A DNA stretch of 43,198 nt. Source: Saccharofermentans sp. GTDB lineage: Bacteria > Bacillota > Clostridia > Saccharofermentanales > Saccharofermentanaceae. The stretch covers positions 1 through 43,198 of the forward strand of contig JAIKZM010000138.1 of assembly GCA_024682215.1 (NCBI GenBank), given 5' to 3'. The translations under genes and the position numbers were made by a program. Numbering within the stretch: the stretch's first letter is position 1; every line of letters begins with the position of its first letter. Under the pieces are notes generated by a model. The model was not told where the DNA came from. It was given only the letters and a program-made list of their open reading frames with translations, and did not search any database. Positions 26,524-35,093 of the stretch are shown here, one piece after another.

Positions 26524-27437
26524 TGAATGACGAGAAAACACTGACGTTTAACAAGACGGCCGGGATCATAAGCATTGTCATGGCATGCATTTTTGCTGTG
26601 ACTTTCGTGATAGGCACATTCACCGATCACAAGATCGCACCGGTCCTTTTCTCCGACAGCAATATGGGTGCGCTCATAGTCTCAACAGTCGGAATCTATA
26701 TTTTCTGCGCTTTCTACGCATTCTTTTTCGGTGCGCTCTTCAGTCAGGCGGTCAACCTTCCCAAGGAGAATAAAAAACGCACCTTATACATTGTTCTGGT
26801 CATAGTTACCGGTCTAGTCGCACTTCTGATCTGCGGCGGATCCGTACTGGACATCAACAATCTCGGAGGTATCTTTCCCGTTGTCCAGAGAAACGTTCCC
26901 CAGATGATCATCATGCTGATCGCAGGACTTCTGCCCATCTCAGCGATTGGATACTTTTCATGCAAAAAAAGATCAGATGCCTTGCTCGTCAAGCATCTGC
27001 TTCTTGTCCTTTCCGCAATGACAGTTTCGTTCTTTCTCTATGAACTCGTTAAGATGGGACTTCCTCGTCCGAGATACCGTCTCATCGCAAAGGGACACGA
27101 AGGGATAGATTTCCACAAATGGTATGACCCTGTAAAAAACAAGGCTGAGCTCATCGCAAAGCACGGGATCAACAAAGATGATTTCAAATCATTCCCCAGC
27201 GGCCACACATCAAACAGTATCATGAACATAACGCTCTTTCCTGCACTGGGTCTGGTATACCCCAGGTTAAGACAGAGATCCATGCTGCTCCTCGTTATGG
27301 GACTCTGCGTCGGTATCGCGGTCCTTCTTTCGAGAATGGTACTGGGAGCCCACTTCCTGAGCGACGTTTCATGCGGCGGATTTACGGCATCTGTCGTATC
27401 AGCCGTTTACTACAGGCTTTATAAGAAGATCAGCTGA
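26523..27437 (+). CDS. PAP2-family membrane phosphatase
   Basis: This 304-residue protein has about six to seven membrane helices and the three motifs of the PAP2 (type 2 phosphatidic acid phosphatase) superfamily: KMGLPRPRYR, SFPSGHTSN and SRMVLGAHFLSDV, which hold the catalytic and phosphate-binding Arg and His residues. Such enzymes dephosphorylate lipid phosphates, for example undecaprenyl pyrophosphate or phosphatidic acid. Its ATG shares one base with the metH stop, so it is probably co-transcribed, although no functional link to methionine synthesis is apparent. Its last eight bases overlap the convergent copA end. Confidence 0.9.
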   Translation: MNDEKTLTFNKTAGIISIVMACIFAVTFVIGTFTDHKIAPVLFSDSNMGALIVSTVGIYIFCAFYAFFFGALFSQAVNLPKENKKRTLYIVLVIVTGLVALLICGGSVLDINNLGGIFPVVQRNVPQMIIMLIAGLLPISAIGYFSCKKRSDALLVKHLLLVLSAMTVSFFLYELVKMGLPRPRYRLIAKGHEGIDFHKWYDPVKNKAELIAKHGINKDDFKSFPSGHTSNSIMNITLFPALGLVYPRLRQRSMLLLVMGLCVGIAVLLSRMVLGAHFLSDVSCGGFTASVVSAVYYRLYKKIS

Positions 27438-27639
27438 TAGAGATAACCTTGTAGTCCTTATCTTCGACGGCTTTCTTAAGAACGCCGTCTTCAACTGCGC
27501 CTGAAAGCGTGACTACCGCGGTGCCTTCAGTATGGGAAACCTCAGCTGACTGTACTCCCTCGATTGCCTCAAGAGCTTTCTTGACGCTTGCTTCGCAGTG
27601 TCCGCACATCATGCCTTCGATCTTCATGGTCTTTGTCAT
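27430..27639 (-). CDS. Possible internal start giving a free CopZ-like copper chaperone
   Basis: Inside copA, in the same frame, ATG at 27639-27637 is preceded by GGAGG (27652-27648) with an eight-base spacer, a better ribosome binding site than that of copA itself. Translation from here would give a 69-residue HMA protein beginning MTKTMKIEGMMCGHCEAS, the size and fold of the copper chaperone CopZ. The site lies exactly at the linker/HMA boundary. The alternative is that a separate copZ gene fused to copA and the site is a relic. Whether it is used cannot be seen from sequence. Confidence 0.5.
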   Translation of the reverse strand: MTKTMKIEGMMCGHCEASVKKALEAIEGVQSAEVSHTEGTAVVTLSGAVEDGVLKKAVEDKDYKVISIS

Positions 27640-29907
27640 ACCTTTATCCTCCCTGATAGTTGTTTTTTTCTCATTAGCCTCTTCAGAAGGCTTATTGATA
27701 TAGAGCTTTACGAGATTCAGCCTTAATGCATTCATGCATACCGTGAAGCTGGAGATGCTCATCGCCGCTGCACCGAAGACCGGTGACATTGAAAGTCCCA
27801 ATGCCGAATAAGCGCCCGCCGCAACAGGTATCAGCAATACATTATAAAGGAAAGCCCAGAAAAGATTCTCATGAATGTTTCTGATAGTCTTCCTCGAAAG
27901 CCTGATCGCGGCTGCGACATCCCTGAGCGAAGTCTTCATGAGCACTATGTCAGCCGCATCTATCGCAATGTCAGTACCGGAACCGACAGAAACGCCCGTA
28001 TCTGCTCTGGTAAGCGCAGGAGCATCGTTTATGCCGTCTCCGACCATCATGACCTTACCCTGCTCCTGAAGTTTTCTGATGACCTCTTCCTTGCCGTCAG
28101 GCATGACTCCTGCAATGACCTCGTCGACTCCGGCTGCTCTTCCGATCGCCTTTGCAGTGCGTTCATTGTCACCTGTCAGCATTACTACCCTGATGCCCAG
28201 GTCTTTGAGTTCCTGAACGGCTTGCGGTGTGTCAGGTCTTATTGCATCAGCTGCAGCGATCATGCCGAGAAGTCCGTTTTCAGAAACAAAGAACATTGGT
28301 GTCTTTCCTTCTTCCTCGAGCCTTATGACAGTACCTTCGAAATCTTTCGTGATCTTGTCACCCATCGCAGAATAACTGCCGGCGGTATATGTCATTCCGT
28401 TTATCTTTCCGGTAACTCCGCGTCCGGGAACTGCTTTGAAATCCTCGATCTGAAGTATACCCGTGCTTCTTGATCTGCAGTAATCTGAACATGCCTTTCC
28501 GAGAGGATGTTCGCTTCCGCTCTCCAATGCAAAGACTATCTTCAGGAATTCGTCTTCGGAGATCCCGTTCGCAGTTATAACGTCAGTAACTTCCGGAACG
28601 CCTTTTGTCAGAGTGCCGGTCTTGTCAAAGACCGCTATCGTCGTTTTTCCCGCACATTCAATAGAAGCCGCAGTCTTGAAAAGGATCCCGTTCCTGGCTG
28701 AAACTCCGCTGCCGACCATTATCGCTACGGGCGTTGCAAGTCCGAGTGCACACGGACAGCTGACGACAAGAACGGCTATCGCATGAGTAAGCGCCGATTC
28801 GATGGCAGCGCCGGTCATCATCCATATCACGAACACTGCCAGAGCAATTATCATGACTCCCGTTACGAAAACGCCTGATACTTTGTCTGCGATCCTCGCG
28901 ATCGGTGCCTTTGAAGCCGAAGCATCACTGACAAGCTTTATTATCTGCGCAAGCGTTGTGTCTTCACCGACTTTCTCCGCCCTGCACTTTATGAATCCCG
29001 TCCTGTTGATGGTGGCAGCGGAAACCCTGTCACCCGCATTCTTGTCGACCGGAACGGATTCTCCTGTCAGCGCAGATTCATCTATTGCCGTACTGCCTTC
29101 GATTATTATTCCGTCAACGGGAACAGAACCGCCCGGTCTTACGGCGAATACATCTCCAACCTTAACCTCATCGATCCCGACGGTAACTTCTTTGCCGTCC
29201 CTTAAGATCACCGCGGTCTTGGGAGCAAGCTTCATAAGGCCTTTGAGCGCATCGGTCGTCCTTCCCTTGGAGATCGATTCGAGCAGTTTTCCTATGGTTA
29301 TGAGAGTTACGATCATGGCAGCGGATTCGAAATAAAGTCCGCCGTGAGCTTTTCCGGATGCCATCGCAAAAAGAACTGCGATGCTGTAAACAAAAGACAC
29401 TCCCGAACCCATTGCGACAAGCGTGTCCATATTCGGGGCAAGATGTAAGACGGCCTTAAATCCTCTTGTGAAGAACTTGCCGTTTATGACCATTACGACT
29501 GCAGCTATCACCATCTCTATGATGCCGAGCACTACATGGTTATCTCCTATGCCGAAAGGCGCGGGCCAGCCGAACATCATTACTCCCATGGAGAAATACA
29601 TGAGCACCGCAAGGAAAATAAGAGACGAGAGCATGCGCTTTTTCAGTGCGGCAGTCTCCCTGTCCTGCACAGGTCTTTCAGAAGATCTTTTCGACGGATC
29701 AGCTACCGATGCGCCGTAACCCGCGTTTTCGACGGCTTTGATCACTTCTTCGGAAGAAACGGATCCGGTGACCTGCATCGAATTGGTCAGAAGCGATACT
29801 TCACATGATGAAACTCCTTCAAGCGAAGACACGGCTTTCTCGACGTGTGCCTGACACGCCGCGCAGCTCATACCCGTAACATCATATCTCGTCTTGTTTT
29901 CTGACAT
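27430..29907 (-). CDS. copA: Copper-exporting P1B-type ATPase with HMA domains at both ends
   Basis: CopA pumps Cu+ out of the cytoplasm. The 825-residue protein has an N-terminal HMA domain (MSCAAC, Cys15/Cys18), eight membrane helices, an actuator motif LTGESVPVD, the membrane metal site CPC (384-386), the phosphorylation site D428 (DKTGT), the HP motif in SEHPLGKA and GDGINDAPALTRAD. The last helices contain YN and MSISS, as in Cu+ ATPases. A second HMA domain (from residue 757, MCGHC) is fused to the C-terminus after a charged linker. This order is less usual than tandem N-terminal HMAs. No free copZ or csoR is adjacent. The ATG has only a weak ribosome binding site. Confidence 0.95.
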   Translation of the reverse strand: MSENKTRYDVTGMSCAACQAHVEKAVSSLEGVSSCEVSLLTNSMQVTGSVSSEEVIKAVENAGYGASVADPSKRSSERPVQDRETAALKKRMLSSLIFLAVLMYFSMGVMMFGWPAPFGIGDNHVVLGIIEMVIAAVVMVINGKFFTRGFKAVLHLAPNMDTLVAMGSGVSFVYSIAVLFAMASGKAHGGLYFESAAMIVTLITIGKLLESISKGRTTDALKGLMKLAPKTAVILRDGKEVTVGIDEVKVGDVFAVRPGGSVPVDGIIIEGSTAIDESALTGESVPVDKNAGDRVSAATINRTGFIKCRAEKVGEDTTLAQIIKLVSDASASKAPIARIADKVSGVFVTGVMIIALAVFVIWMMTGAAIESALTHAIAVLVVSCPCALGLATPVAIMVGSGVSARNGILFKTAASIECAGKTTIAVFDKTGTLTKGVPEVTDVITANGISEDEFLKIVFALESGSEHPLGKACSDYCRSRSTGILQIEDFKAVPGRGVTGKINGMTYTAGSYSAMGDKITKDFEGTVIRLEEEGKTPMFFVSENGLLGMIAAADAIRPDTPQAVQELKDLGIRVVMLTGDNERTAKAIGRAAGVDEVIAGVMPDGKEEVIRKLQEQGKVMMVGDGINDAPALTRADTGVSVGSGTDIAIDAADIVLMKTSLRDVAAAIRLSRKTIRNIHENLFWAFLYNVLLIPVAAGAYSALGLSMSPVFGAAAMSISSFTVCMNALRLNLVKLYINKPSEEANEKKTTIREDKGMTKTMKIEGMMCGHCEASVKKALEAIEGVQSAEVSHTEGTAVVTLSGAVEDGVLKKAVEDKDYKVISIS
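27648..27652 (-). promoter_or_regulatory. Internal Shine-Dalgarno in copA
   Basis: GGGAGGAT on the minus strand (core GGAGG, 27652-27648) lies eight bases before an in-frame ATG at the start of the C-terminal HMA domain. Confidence 0.65.
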
Positions 29908-29919
29908 ATATACCCGCAG

Positions 29920-29938
29920 TTAGGATAGCCTAACCAAC
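29920..29938. promoter_or_regulatory. DtxR/IdeR-like operator upstream of copA
   Basis: TTAGGATAGCCTAACCAAC matches the DtxR/IdeR consensus TTAGGTTAGCCTAACCTAA at 16 of 19 positions, with the core inverted repeat GTTAGG-ATAG-CCTAAC (29919-29934). It lies 12 bases before the copA start codon. A half-site, TTAGGTTA (30018-30025), overlaps the TATAAT before the mscS-type gene on the other strand. The regulator is not in the window. Confidence 0.5.
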
Positions 29939-30023
29939 CGTTCCCGTCAAATCTTATCTCATTATTATTGCGTATTTTCAAGATTGTTAACACAAATTCC
30001 TCTTATATTTTGTAAGATTAGGT

Positions 30024-30029
30024 TATAAT
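30024..30029 (+). promoter_or_regulatory. Likely -10 box of the MscS-family gene
   Basis: TATAAT lies 30 bases before the start codon in the 151-base divergent gap. I see no good -35 box at 16-18 bases. Confidence 0.45.
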
Positions 30030-30058
30030 TTTCCGCATATTTGCAGGAGGATGGATTT

Positions 30059-31165
30059 ATGACTGACAACAATGAAGCAAATAAAGATAAAACAACCGCA
30101 GTACCTGAACAGGCTCAGGCAAGTCAGGTTTCTCCCGAAGCAGGTCAGAAACTGGATCTGCAATCTGAAGATCAGCTCGAACAGCAGTCAAAAAGGGATC
30201 TGACCAAGATCACCGTCAGAGGAAAGACCATAAAGGTCTCCACAATGATCAGATGGGCAGTCATCCTTCTCATCTATCTTTTCATCACCAATCCGAGAAT
30301 AATCCCTTTCCTTCCCGCAGAAGCCAAGAATACGATAACCGCTGCGTGGAAAGACATTTTCGGCGATGTCGAAAAGATCTCCGGGTCTTTTACGTTTAAC
30401 TGGGCGACTCTCTTCCAGATCATCGCCATAATCCTCATGATGATCCTGATAACTTCCGTTTTCCGCTTCATCGTGCAGCACATTCACCCCAAGACAAACA
30501 AAGGCAAGTCTGCCCTCTCCCTGCTGAATTCAGCCATAAGCTATATCACCGCATTCGTATGTTTCTTCTGGTGCCTGTCCGCATTCGGCATCAACCTCAC
30601 CGCCATCCTCGCAAGCGTCGGGATCGTTGCCCTGATCATCGGTTTTGGTGCCCAGAGCCTCGTGGAAGACCTTGTAACAGGCATCTTTCTTGTATTTGAA
30701 GACCAGTTCAACGTGGGCGACATAATCGAAGTAGGCGGCTTCAGAGGCGTAGTCGACTCCATCGGTATCCGCACCACCTCCATCCGCGACATGGGCGGCA
30801 ATATCAAGATCATAAACAACTCTGATCTCCGAAATATCCTCAACCGTTCGACAGCGTTAAGCTTCGCCACTACGGAAGTCAGTGTTTCATACAGCACTGA
30901 CTTAGAGGAAGTAGAGCCTAAGATCAAGGAATACATCCCTTCTCTCAAGGCAAAGTATCCTGATCTTTTCGTTGAAGAACCGACATATCTCGGAGTCCAG
31001 GAACTTGCAGACAGCGGCGTCATTCTCAAGTTCGGCGCACGCGTTCAGGAAAAGGACATCTACAAGGCTCCGCGTATCCTCAACCGCGAGATCAAGATTT
31101 TCTTCGACAAGACAGGCATCGAGATCCCGTTCCCTCAGGTCGTCGTACACAGATCCGAGAACTGA
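30059..31165 (+). CDS. MscS-family mechanosensitive channel
   Basis: The ATG at 30059 has AGGAGG eight bases upstream and gives 368 residues. After a hydrophilic, Gln/Glu-rich N-terminal stretch of about 65 residues come three or four helices. The pore-lining helix has the Gly/Ala pattern of MscS (SVGIVALIIGFGAQSLVEDL), followed by the beta domain (FNVGDIIEVGGFRGVVDSIG) and the C-terminal vestibule. MscS channels open under membrane tension to release solutes in hypo-osmotic shock. The next gene starts seven bases after the stop, which suggests co-transcription. Confidence 0.93.
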   Translation: MTDNNEANKDKTTAVPEQAQASQVSPEAGQKLDLQSEDQLEQQSKRDLTKITVRGKTIKVSTMIRWAVILLIYLFITNPRIIPFLPAEAKNTITAAWKDIFGDVEKISGSFTFNWATLFQIIAIILMMILITSVFRFIVQHIHPKTNKGKSALSLLNSAISYITAFVCFFWCLSAFGINLTAILASVGIVALIIGFGAQSLVEDLVTGIFLVFEDQFNVGDIIEVGGFRGVVDSIGIRTTSIRDMGGNIKIINNSDLRNILNRSTALSFATTEVSVSYSTDLEEVEPKIKEYIPSLKAKYPDLFVEEPTYLGVQELADSGVILKFGARVQEKDIYKAPRILNREIKIFFDKTGIEIPFPQVVVHRSEN

Positions 31166-31172
31166 CATATCT

Positions 31173-32285
31173 ATGGAAGAAGATTTTTTCGATACATTCG
31201 ATTACTATAACGCGCCACCTCCGCGTGAAAGTGCTGCTCCGCCGCCGGAAGAAGCATCTGTACCCGCTCCTGAAGATGAGTTCAACGAGCAGGTCCATAC
31301 GACTGCGATCAAGCACAAAAAGGCTAAATCCATCGCTGCCATGCTCGCCTTAAGCGGACTCGCACTTTCGTTCATGACACCCGGAGCATCCTTGATCCCG
31401 TCTGCAGATGATCTGTCGTCTGAAAGCACCGTGATCGAATCATCAGTACCGGAAAGCAACGTAACCGGTCCGGAAGTCTCAGCTGTCGCAACAACTGCTG
31501 CAACACCGACGCCGGCTCCTACGCCTGTTCCGCTTCCGACGGAAGACCTTGGCCTCAGGCTCGACTCTTTCAAGATGTATCCGCTGGACAAAGGTTATCT
31601 TGCCGAGATCAGGTTCACTCTTGCAACGAACAGCGGGACCGTCCTCTCTTCCATAACCGGAACACTGGACTCCGACCTTTTCATTTATGACGGCTATAAC
31701 AGCAAGACCAAGAAGGTCAGATCACATTACGAGAAGTACCATCAGGACTTCAGCATGGAAACCGCAGGCCTCGCAACCGGTTCAGGCGTAAACAACACTG
31801 AAAAACAGTATACGGCTTTCGTCAAAGTCCCGGTCGATGCAACAAGCGAAGACAAGTTCTCACTTACGCTCACGGTCTCCAACACCCTCAACGGGAAAAA
31901 GACCGAAGACAAGACCGCATCATTGAAGGATATAGCGCTCTGGAATGATAGCACCGATACATACGCGGCTTACATGGTTGACGTGGAAACGGCAAAGAAC
32001 GGCAGTTCATTCGAACTCACTGTTACCCCGAAAGACGGTGTGACCGTTAAAGGGCTGAGCATCACAGGCATTGATATCTTTGCGAAAAAAGGAAGCTCGT
32101 TTCTGGAACTCAAAGACTGCAAATATGAGGTTGCCGGCAGCCGCATAACCGTCTCTTCGAAAAAGAAGAGTGTCCCGTCAAACGGCGATCTCTACTATAA
32201 GATCCTCGTTGAATTCGAGATGACCGATTCCGCAGGAACCACTTTCACCGGCAAGGGCCGTTTCAACGGCAGTTTCCATTTCTGA
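31173..32285 (+). CDS. Membrane-anchored protein with Pro/Thr linker, unknown function
   Basis: The frame is open further upstream inside the MscS gene, but the first sensible start is the ATG at 31173, seven bases after that gene's stop, giving 370 residues. The N-terminus is acidic and Pro-rich (about 1-45), followed by a basic patch, one short hydrophobic segment (about 53-70) and a Pro/Thr/Ala linker (TPTPAPTPVPLPTED). The remaining 240 residues are probably extracellular and beta-rich. No catalytic motif or Cys-x-x-Cys is seen in the C-terminal region. The ribosome binding site is weak, which suggests coupling to the channel gene. I do not recognise the family. Confidence 0.75.
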   Translation: MEEDFFDTFDYYNAPPPRESAAPPPEEASVPAPEDEFNEQVHTTAIKHKKAKSIAAMLALSGLALSFMTPGASLIPSADDLSSESTVIESSVPESNVTGPEVSAVATTAATPTPAPTPVPLPTEDLGLRLDSFKMYPLDKGYLAEIRFTLATNSGTVLSSITGTLDSDLFIYDGYNSKTKKVRSHYEKYHQDFSMETAGLATGSGVNNTEKQYTAFVKVPVDATSEDKFSLTLTVSNTLNGKKTEDKTASLKDIALWNDSTDTYAAYMVDVETAKNGSSFELTVTPKDGVTVKGLSITGIDIFAKKGSSFLELKDCKYEVAGSRITVSSKKKSVPSNGDLYYKILVEFEMTDSAGTTFTGKGRFNGSFHF

Positions 32286-32354
32286 CTTATTTCAGGCTTA
32301 AGAACATAATGTTGTATAATTAGCATGGATTTGAATTTGAGGGGGGAGAGAAAC

Positions 32355-33206
32355 ATGGAACCGCAGATCGTTTTTCAGGAGAGGCCGAGAGCTTCAGTCG
32401 GCGGCAAGGTATTCCTTGTCCTTGAGATGATAGCCGTTATCTTCGCAAAGCTATGCACATTCATTTCGAGGCTTTTCCTCGATGACGCTGCAAGCAACAT
32501 TCCCAGTGTAATGGTAATGTTCTGGATAGTTTTCTTCATCTTCATTGCAGGTTATATCCTTCTTCTCATAGGGACGTCATCTCGCAACAGTATCGGTGTC
32601 CTGATCGCGGGTTTTGTTCTGTTCCTGTTCCTTGAATGGGAATCCTTCATCACCAATTTCACAAACTTTGCAGCATTCTCGGAAAGGCTCACGAGTCTGT
32701 CGGCAATGAACAGCATCGTCCTGTTTTCATTCTCTTTCGTATGGGTAAGCCTTATCGTACTCACATGCATCAAGAAAGCACCCAAGCCTCTGTGTCTGAT
32801 ACCGGGTTTCATCGGTATCGCTGCAAGTATCCTTCAGCTTTATCTGAGTCTGACGGCTATCTTTAACTGGCCGGGCATATCCGATCTTAAGGATGGAAAA
32901 GAGATCGCATTTATCATTTTCGGCAGGATATCCTCGATAATCTGGATCTTAGTCGTACTGTTCCGTCCTTTCTGGATCTTTATGGTAGCTCACTGGCTTA
33001 CTCATCCGACGATAAAGATCCCCATGCGTCAGGGATTCAGGCCGATCACGCCTCAGCCCTACGGAACTCCCGTTCAGCCTTACCAGCCCGTTCCCATGGG
33101 TTACGGCCAGGTTCCCCAGCCGCAATATCCCCAGGGCTATCAGCAGATACCCCAGCAGGGTTATCAGCAGTACGGACAGCCGCAGCAGTTCCCTCCCATG
33201 CAGTAA
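32355..33206 (+). CDS. Six-helix membrane protein with Pro/Gln/Tyr-rich tail
   Basis: The ATG at 32355 has a GGGGGGAG run upstream and gives 283 residues. About six membrane helices occupy residues 15-220. The C-terminal 65 residues are low-complexity, with repeats such as QGYQQIPQQGYQQYGQPQQ. Tails of this kind occur on many Clostridial membrane proteins of unknown role. It follows the Pro/Thr-linker protein on the same strand and is closed by a strong terminator. I assign no function. Confidence 0.78.
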   Translation: MEPQIVFQERPRASVGGKVFLVLEMIAVIFAKLCTFISRLFLDDAASNIPSVMVMFWIVFFIFIAGYILLLIGTSSRNSIGVLIAGFVLFLFLEWESFITNFTNFAAFSERLTSLSAMNSIVLFSFSFVWVSLIVLTCIKKAPKPLCLIPGFIGIAASILQLYLSLTAIFNWPGISDLKDGKEIAFIIFGRISSIIWILVVLFRPFWIFMVAHWLTHPTIKIPMRQGFRPITPQPYGTPVQPYQPVPMGYGQVPQPQYPQGYQQIPQQGYQQYGQPQQFPPMQ

Positions 33207-33235
33207 GAACATAAGCCTGACTTAACAGATCATCC

Positions 33236-33275
33236 GGCCGGAGTAAGACTTCCTTATTCCGGCCTGTTTGTTTGT
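33236..33275 (+). terminator. Terminator after the six-helix membrane protein
   Basis: GGCCGGAGTAAG and CTTATTCCGGCC pair over 12 bases (one G-U) around ACTTC, followed by TGTTTGTTTGT. Confidence 0.85.
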
Positions 33276-33353
33276 CAATTAACGCCTTAATTTATTTATT
33301 ATTTTGTGCTATTATTTCTCACGGACTTTTTTATATTAAGCGGAGGAAAGAAA

Positions 33354-34991
33354 ATGCCGGTAACAGATTTATTGAGACGCAACGCCAGAGAACACGGCGA
33401 TGAAGTAGCTCTCATAGAACTTAACCCCACAATGGACGATACCAGAAAGATCTCTTTCAAGGAATTCGATCTTGTACAGCAGACAGTCAACAGGCCTTAC
33501 CGCCATGAGATCACATGGCAGATCTTCGATGAGAAGTCCAACAGAGTTGCAAACATGCTCCTGGGACGCGGCATCAAGAAGGGCGACAAGGTTGCCATCC
33601 TTATGTTCAACTGCCTTGAGTGGCTGCCTATCTATTTCGGTATCCTCAAGACCGGTGCCATCGCAGTCCCCTTCAATTTCAGATATACGGCAAACGAGAT
33701 CTCTTACTGTGCAGATCTGGCTGAAGTTTCAGTCATGTTCTTCGGTCCCGAATTCGTAGACAGGATCTCGATCAACGCTGACGACATCGCAAACAACAGG
33801 CTCCTGCTTTTCGTAGGTGAAGGTCAGACACCCGAATTCGCCGAGAACTACTGGCAGCAGGTTGCTGATTATTCCAGCAAGGATCCTTTTATCGAAATTA
33901 AGGAAGAGGATTATGCAGCCATCTATTTCTCATCAGGAACGACAGGATTCCCCAAAGCGATCCTTCATCCTCACAGAAGCCTTACACAGGCTGCTGAGAT
34001 GGAAGCGGTCCATCATGAGACAGGCAAGGACGATTGCTTCCTTTGCATTCCTCCGCTCTATCACACGGGTGCCAAATTCCATTGGATGGGTTCACTTTGG
34101 ACATGCAGCAGAGCTGTTCTTCTCAAAGGCACAAAGCCTGATGTCATCCTGAAGGCAGTTTCCGATGAGAAGTGCACTATCGTTTGGCTCCTGGTACCGT
34201 GGGCTCAGGATATCCTCGACGCCCTTGACCGCGGAGAAGTAAAGCTTTCAGACTATCAGCTCGATCAGTGGAGACTCATGCACATCGGTGCTCAGCCCGT
34301 ACCTCCCTCACTGATCCGTCACTGGAAGGAATACTTCCCCAAACATCAGTATGACACCAACTACGGTCTTTCCGAATCAACCGGCCCCGGCTGCGTCCAT
34401 CTCGGTCTTGAGAACACACACAAGGTCGGTGCCATCGGCGTTCCCGGTTACCGCTGGGAGTGCAAGATCGTTGACGACAACGGCAATCCCGTAAAGCAGG
34501 GTGATGTCGGTGAGCTTTGCGTAAAAGGCCCCGGCGTCATGCTCGAATACTACAGAAATCCCGAAGCCACTGCCGCGACTCTCAAGGACGGCTGGCTCTT
34601 CACAGGTGATATGGCACGCCAGGACGAGGACGGATTCTACTTCCTCGTTGACCGTAAGAAAGACCTCATCGTTTCAGGCGGTGAGAACATCTACCCTGTC
34701 GAGATCGAGAACTTCCTTCAGGAATATCCCAAGGTCAAGGACGTTGCTGTCATCGGTCTTCCTGACAAGCGTCTCGGTGAGATCACAGGTGCGATCGTAG
34801 AGATCGAACCCGGAAGCAACTGCACCGTTGAGGAACTCGAAAAGTTCTGCAACCAGCTTCCCCGTTACAAGAGACCGAAGCAGATCATCCTCGCCGACGT
34901 TCCGAGGAATGCGACCGGTAAGATCGAGAAGCCTCTTCTCCGCAAGAGATACGGTGCTGAGAGACTTGTCGAACAGGAAAATCAGTCTTGA
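33354..34991 (+). CDS. AMP-forming acyl/aryl-CoA synthetase
   Basis: The ATG at 33354 has GGAGG about eight bases upstream and gives 545 residues. ANL-superfamily motifs are complete: the P-loop FSSGTTGFPKAIL (near 200), NYGLSES, GWLFTGDMARQDEDGFY, the hinge DRKKDLIVSGGENIYPVEIE (split about 440-460), and the catalytic lysine in NATGKIEKPLLRKRY. It should activate a carboxylic acid to its CoA ester through an acyl-AMP. Substrate is not evident; medium/long fatty acids or aryl acids are possible. A sodium:solute symporter follows after a terminator, and another CoA ligase (paaK) lies 3.5 kb on. Confidence 0.92.
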   Translation: MPVTDLLRRNAREHGDEVALIELNPTMDDTRKISFKEFDLVQQTVNRPYRHEITWQIFDEKSNRVANMLLGRGIKKGDKVAILMFNCLEWLPIYFGILKTGAIAVPFNFRYTANEISYCADLAEVSVMFFGPEFVDRISINADDIANNRLLLFVGEGQTPEFAENYWQQVADYSSKDPFIEIKEEDYAAIYFSSGTTGFPKAILHPHRSLTQAAEMEAVHHETGKDDCFLCIPPLYHTGAKFHWMGSLWTCSRAVLLKGTKPDVILKAVSDEKCTIVWLLVPWAQDILDALDRGEVKLSDYQLDQWRLMHIGAQPVPPSLIRHWKEYFPKHQYDTNYGLSESTGPGCVHLGLENTHKVGAIGVPGYRWECKIVDDNGNPVKQGDVGELCVKGPGVMLEYYRNPEATAATLKDGWLFTGDMARQDEDGFYFLVDRKKDLIVSGGENIYPVEIENFLQEYPKVKDVAVIGLPDKRLGEITGAIVEIEPGSNCTVEELEKFCNQLPRYKRPKQIILADVPRNATGKIEKPLLRKRYGAERLVEQENQS

Positions 34992-34997
34992 TAAATC

Positions 34998-35035
34998 ACC
35001 TTGCACGTGGCTCCGCCATGTGCAAGGTTTATTTA
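34998..35035 (+). terminator. Terminator after the acyl-CoA synthetase gene
   Basis: ACCTTGCACGTGG and CCATGTGCAAGGT pair over 13 bases (one G-U) around CTCCG, followed by TTATTTATTTA. Confidence 0.88.
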
Positions 35036-35093
35036 TTTAATATAAAACATGCTTTCTGCCTGGGGGGCTTAAAGCAAGAAGTGAGGACAATCT

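Noticed and set aside
29908..30058. CsoR or CopY operator for copA
   Set aside because: No TACCC-spacer-GGGTA repeat and no TACANNTGTA cop box; only a TATACCC half-match is present. The DtxR-like palindrome is far stronger.
30972..31172. Upstream extension of the Pro/Thr-linker protein into the MscS gene
   Set aside because: It lies out of frame inside mscS, and its sequence is Arg/Ser-rich and unlike a real N-terminus. The ATG at 31173 is a better start.
35041..35093. Riboswitch or attenuator before the SSS symporter
   Set aside because: GCTTT and AAAGC could pair around a G-run, but the stem is only five bases and no known aptamer is recognised.
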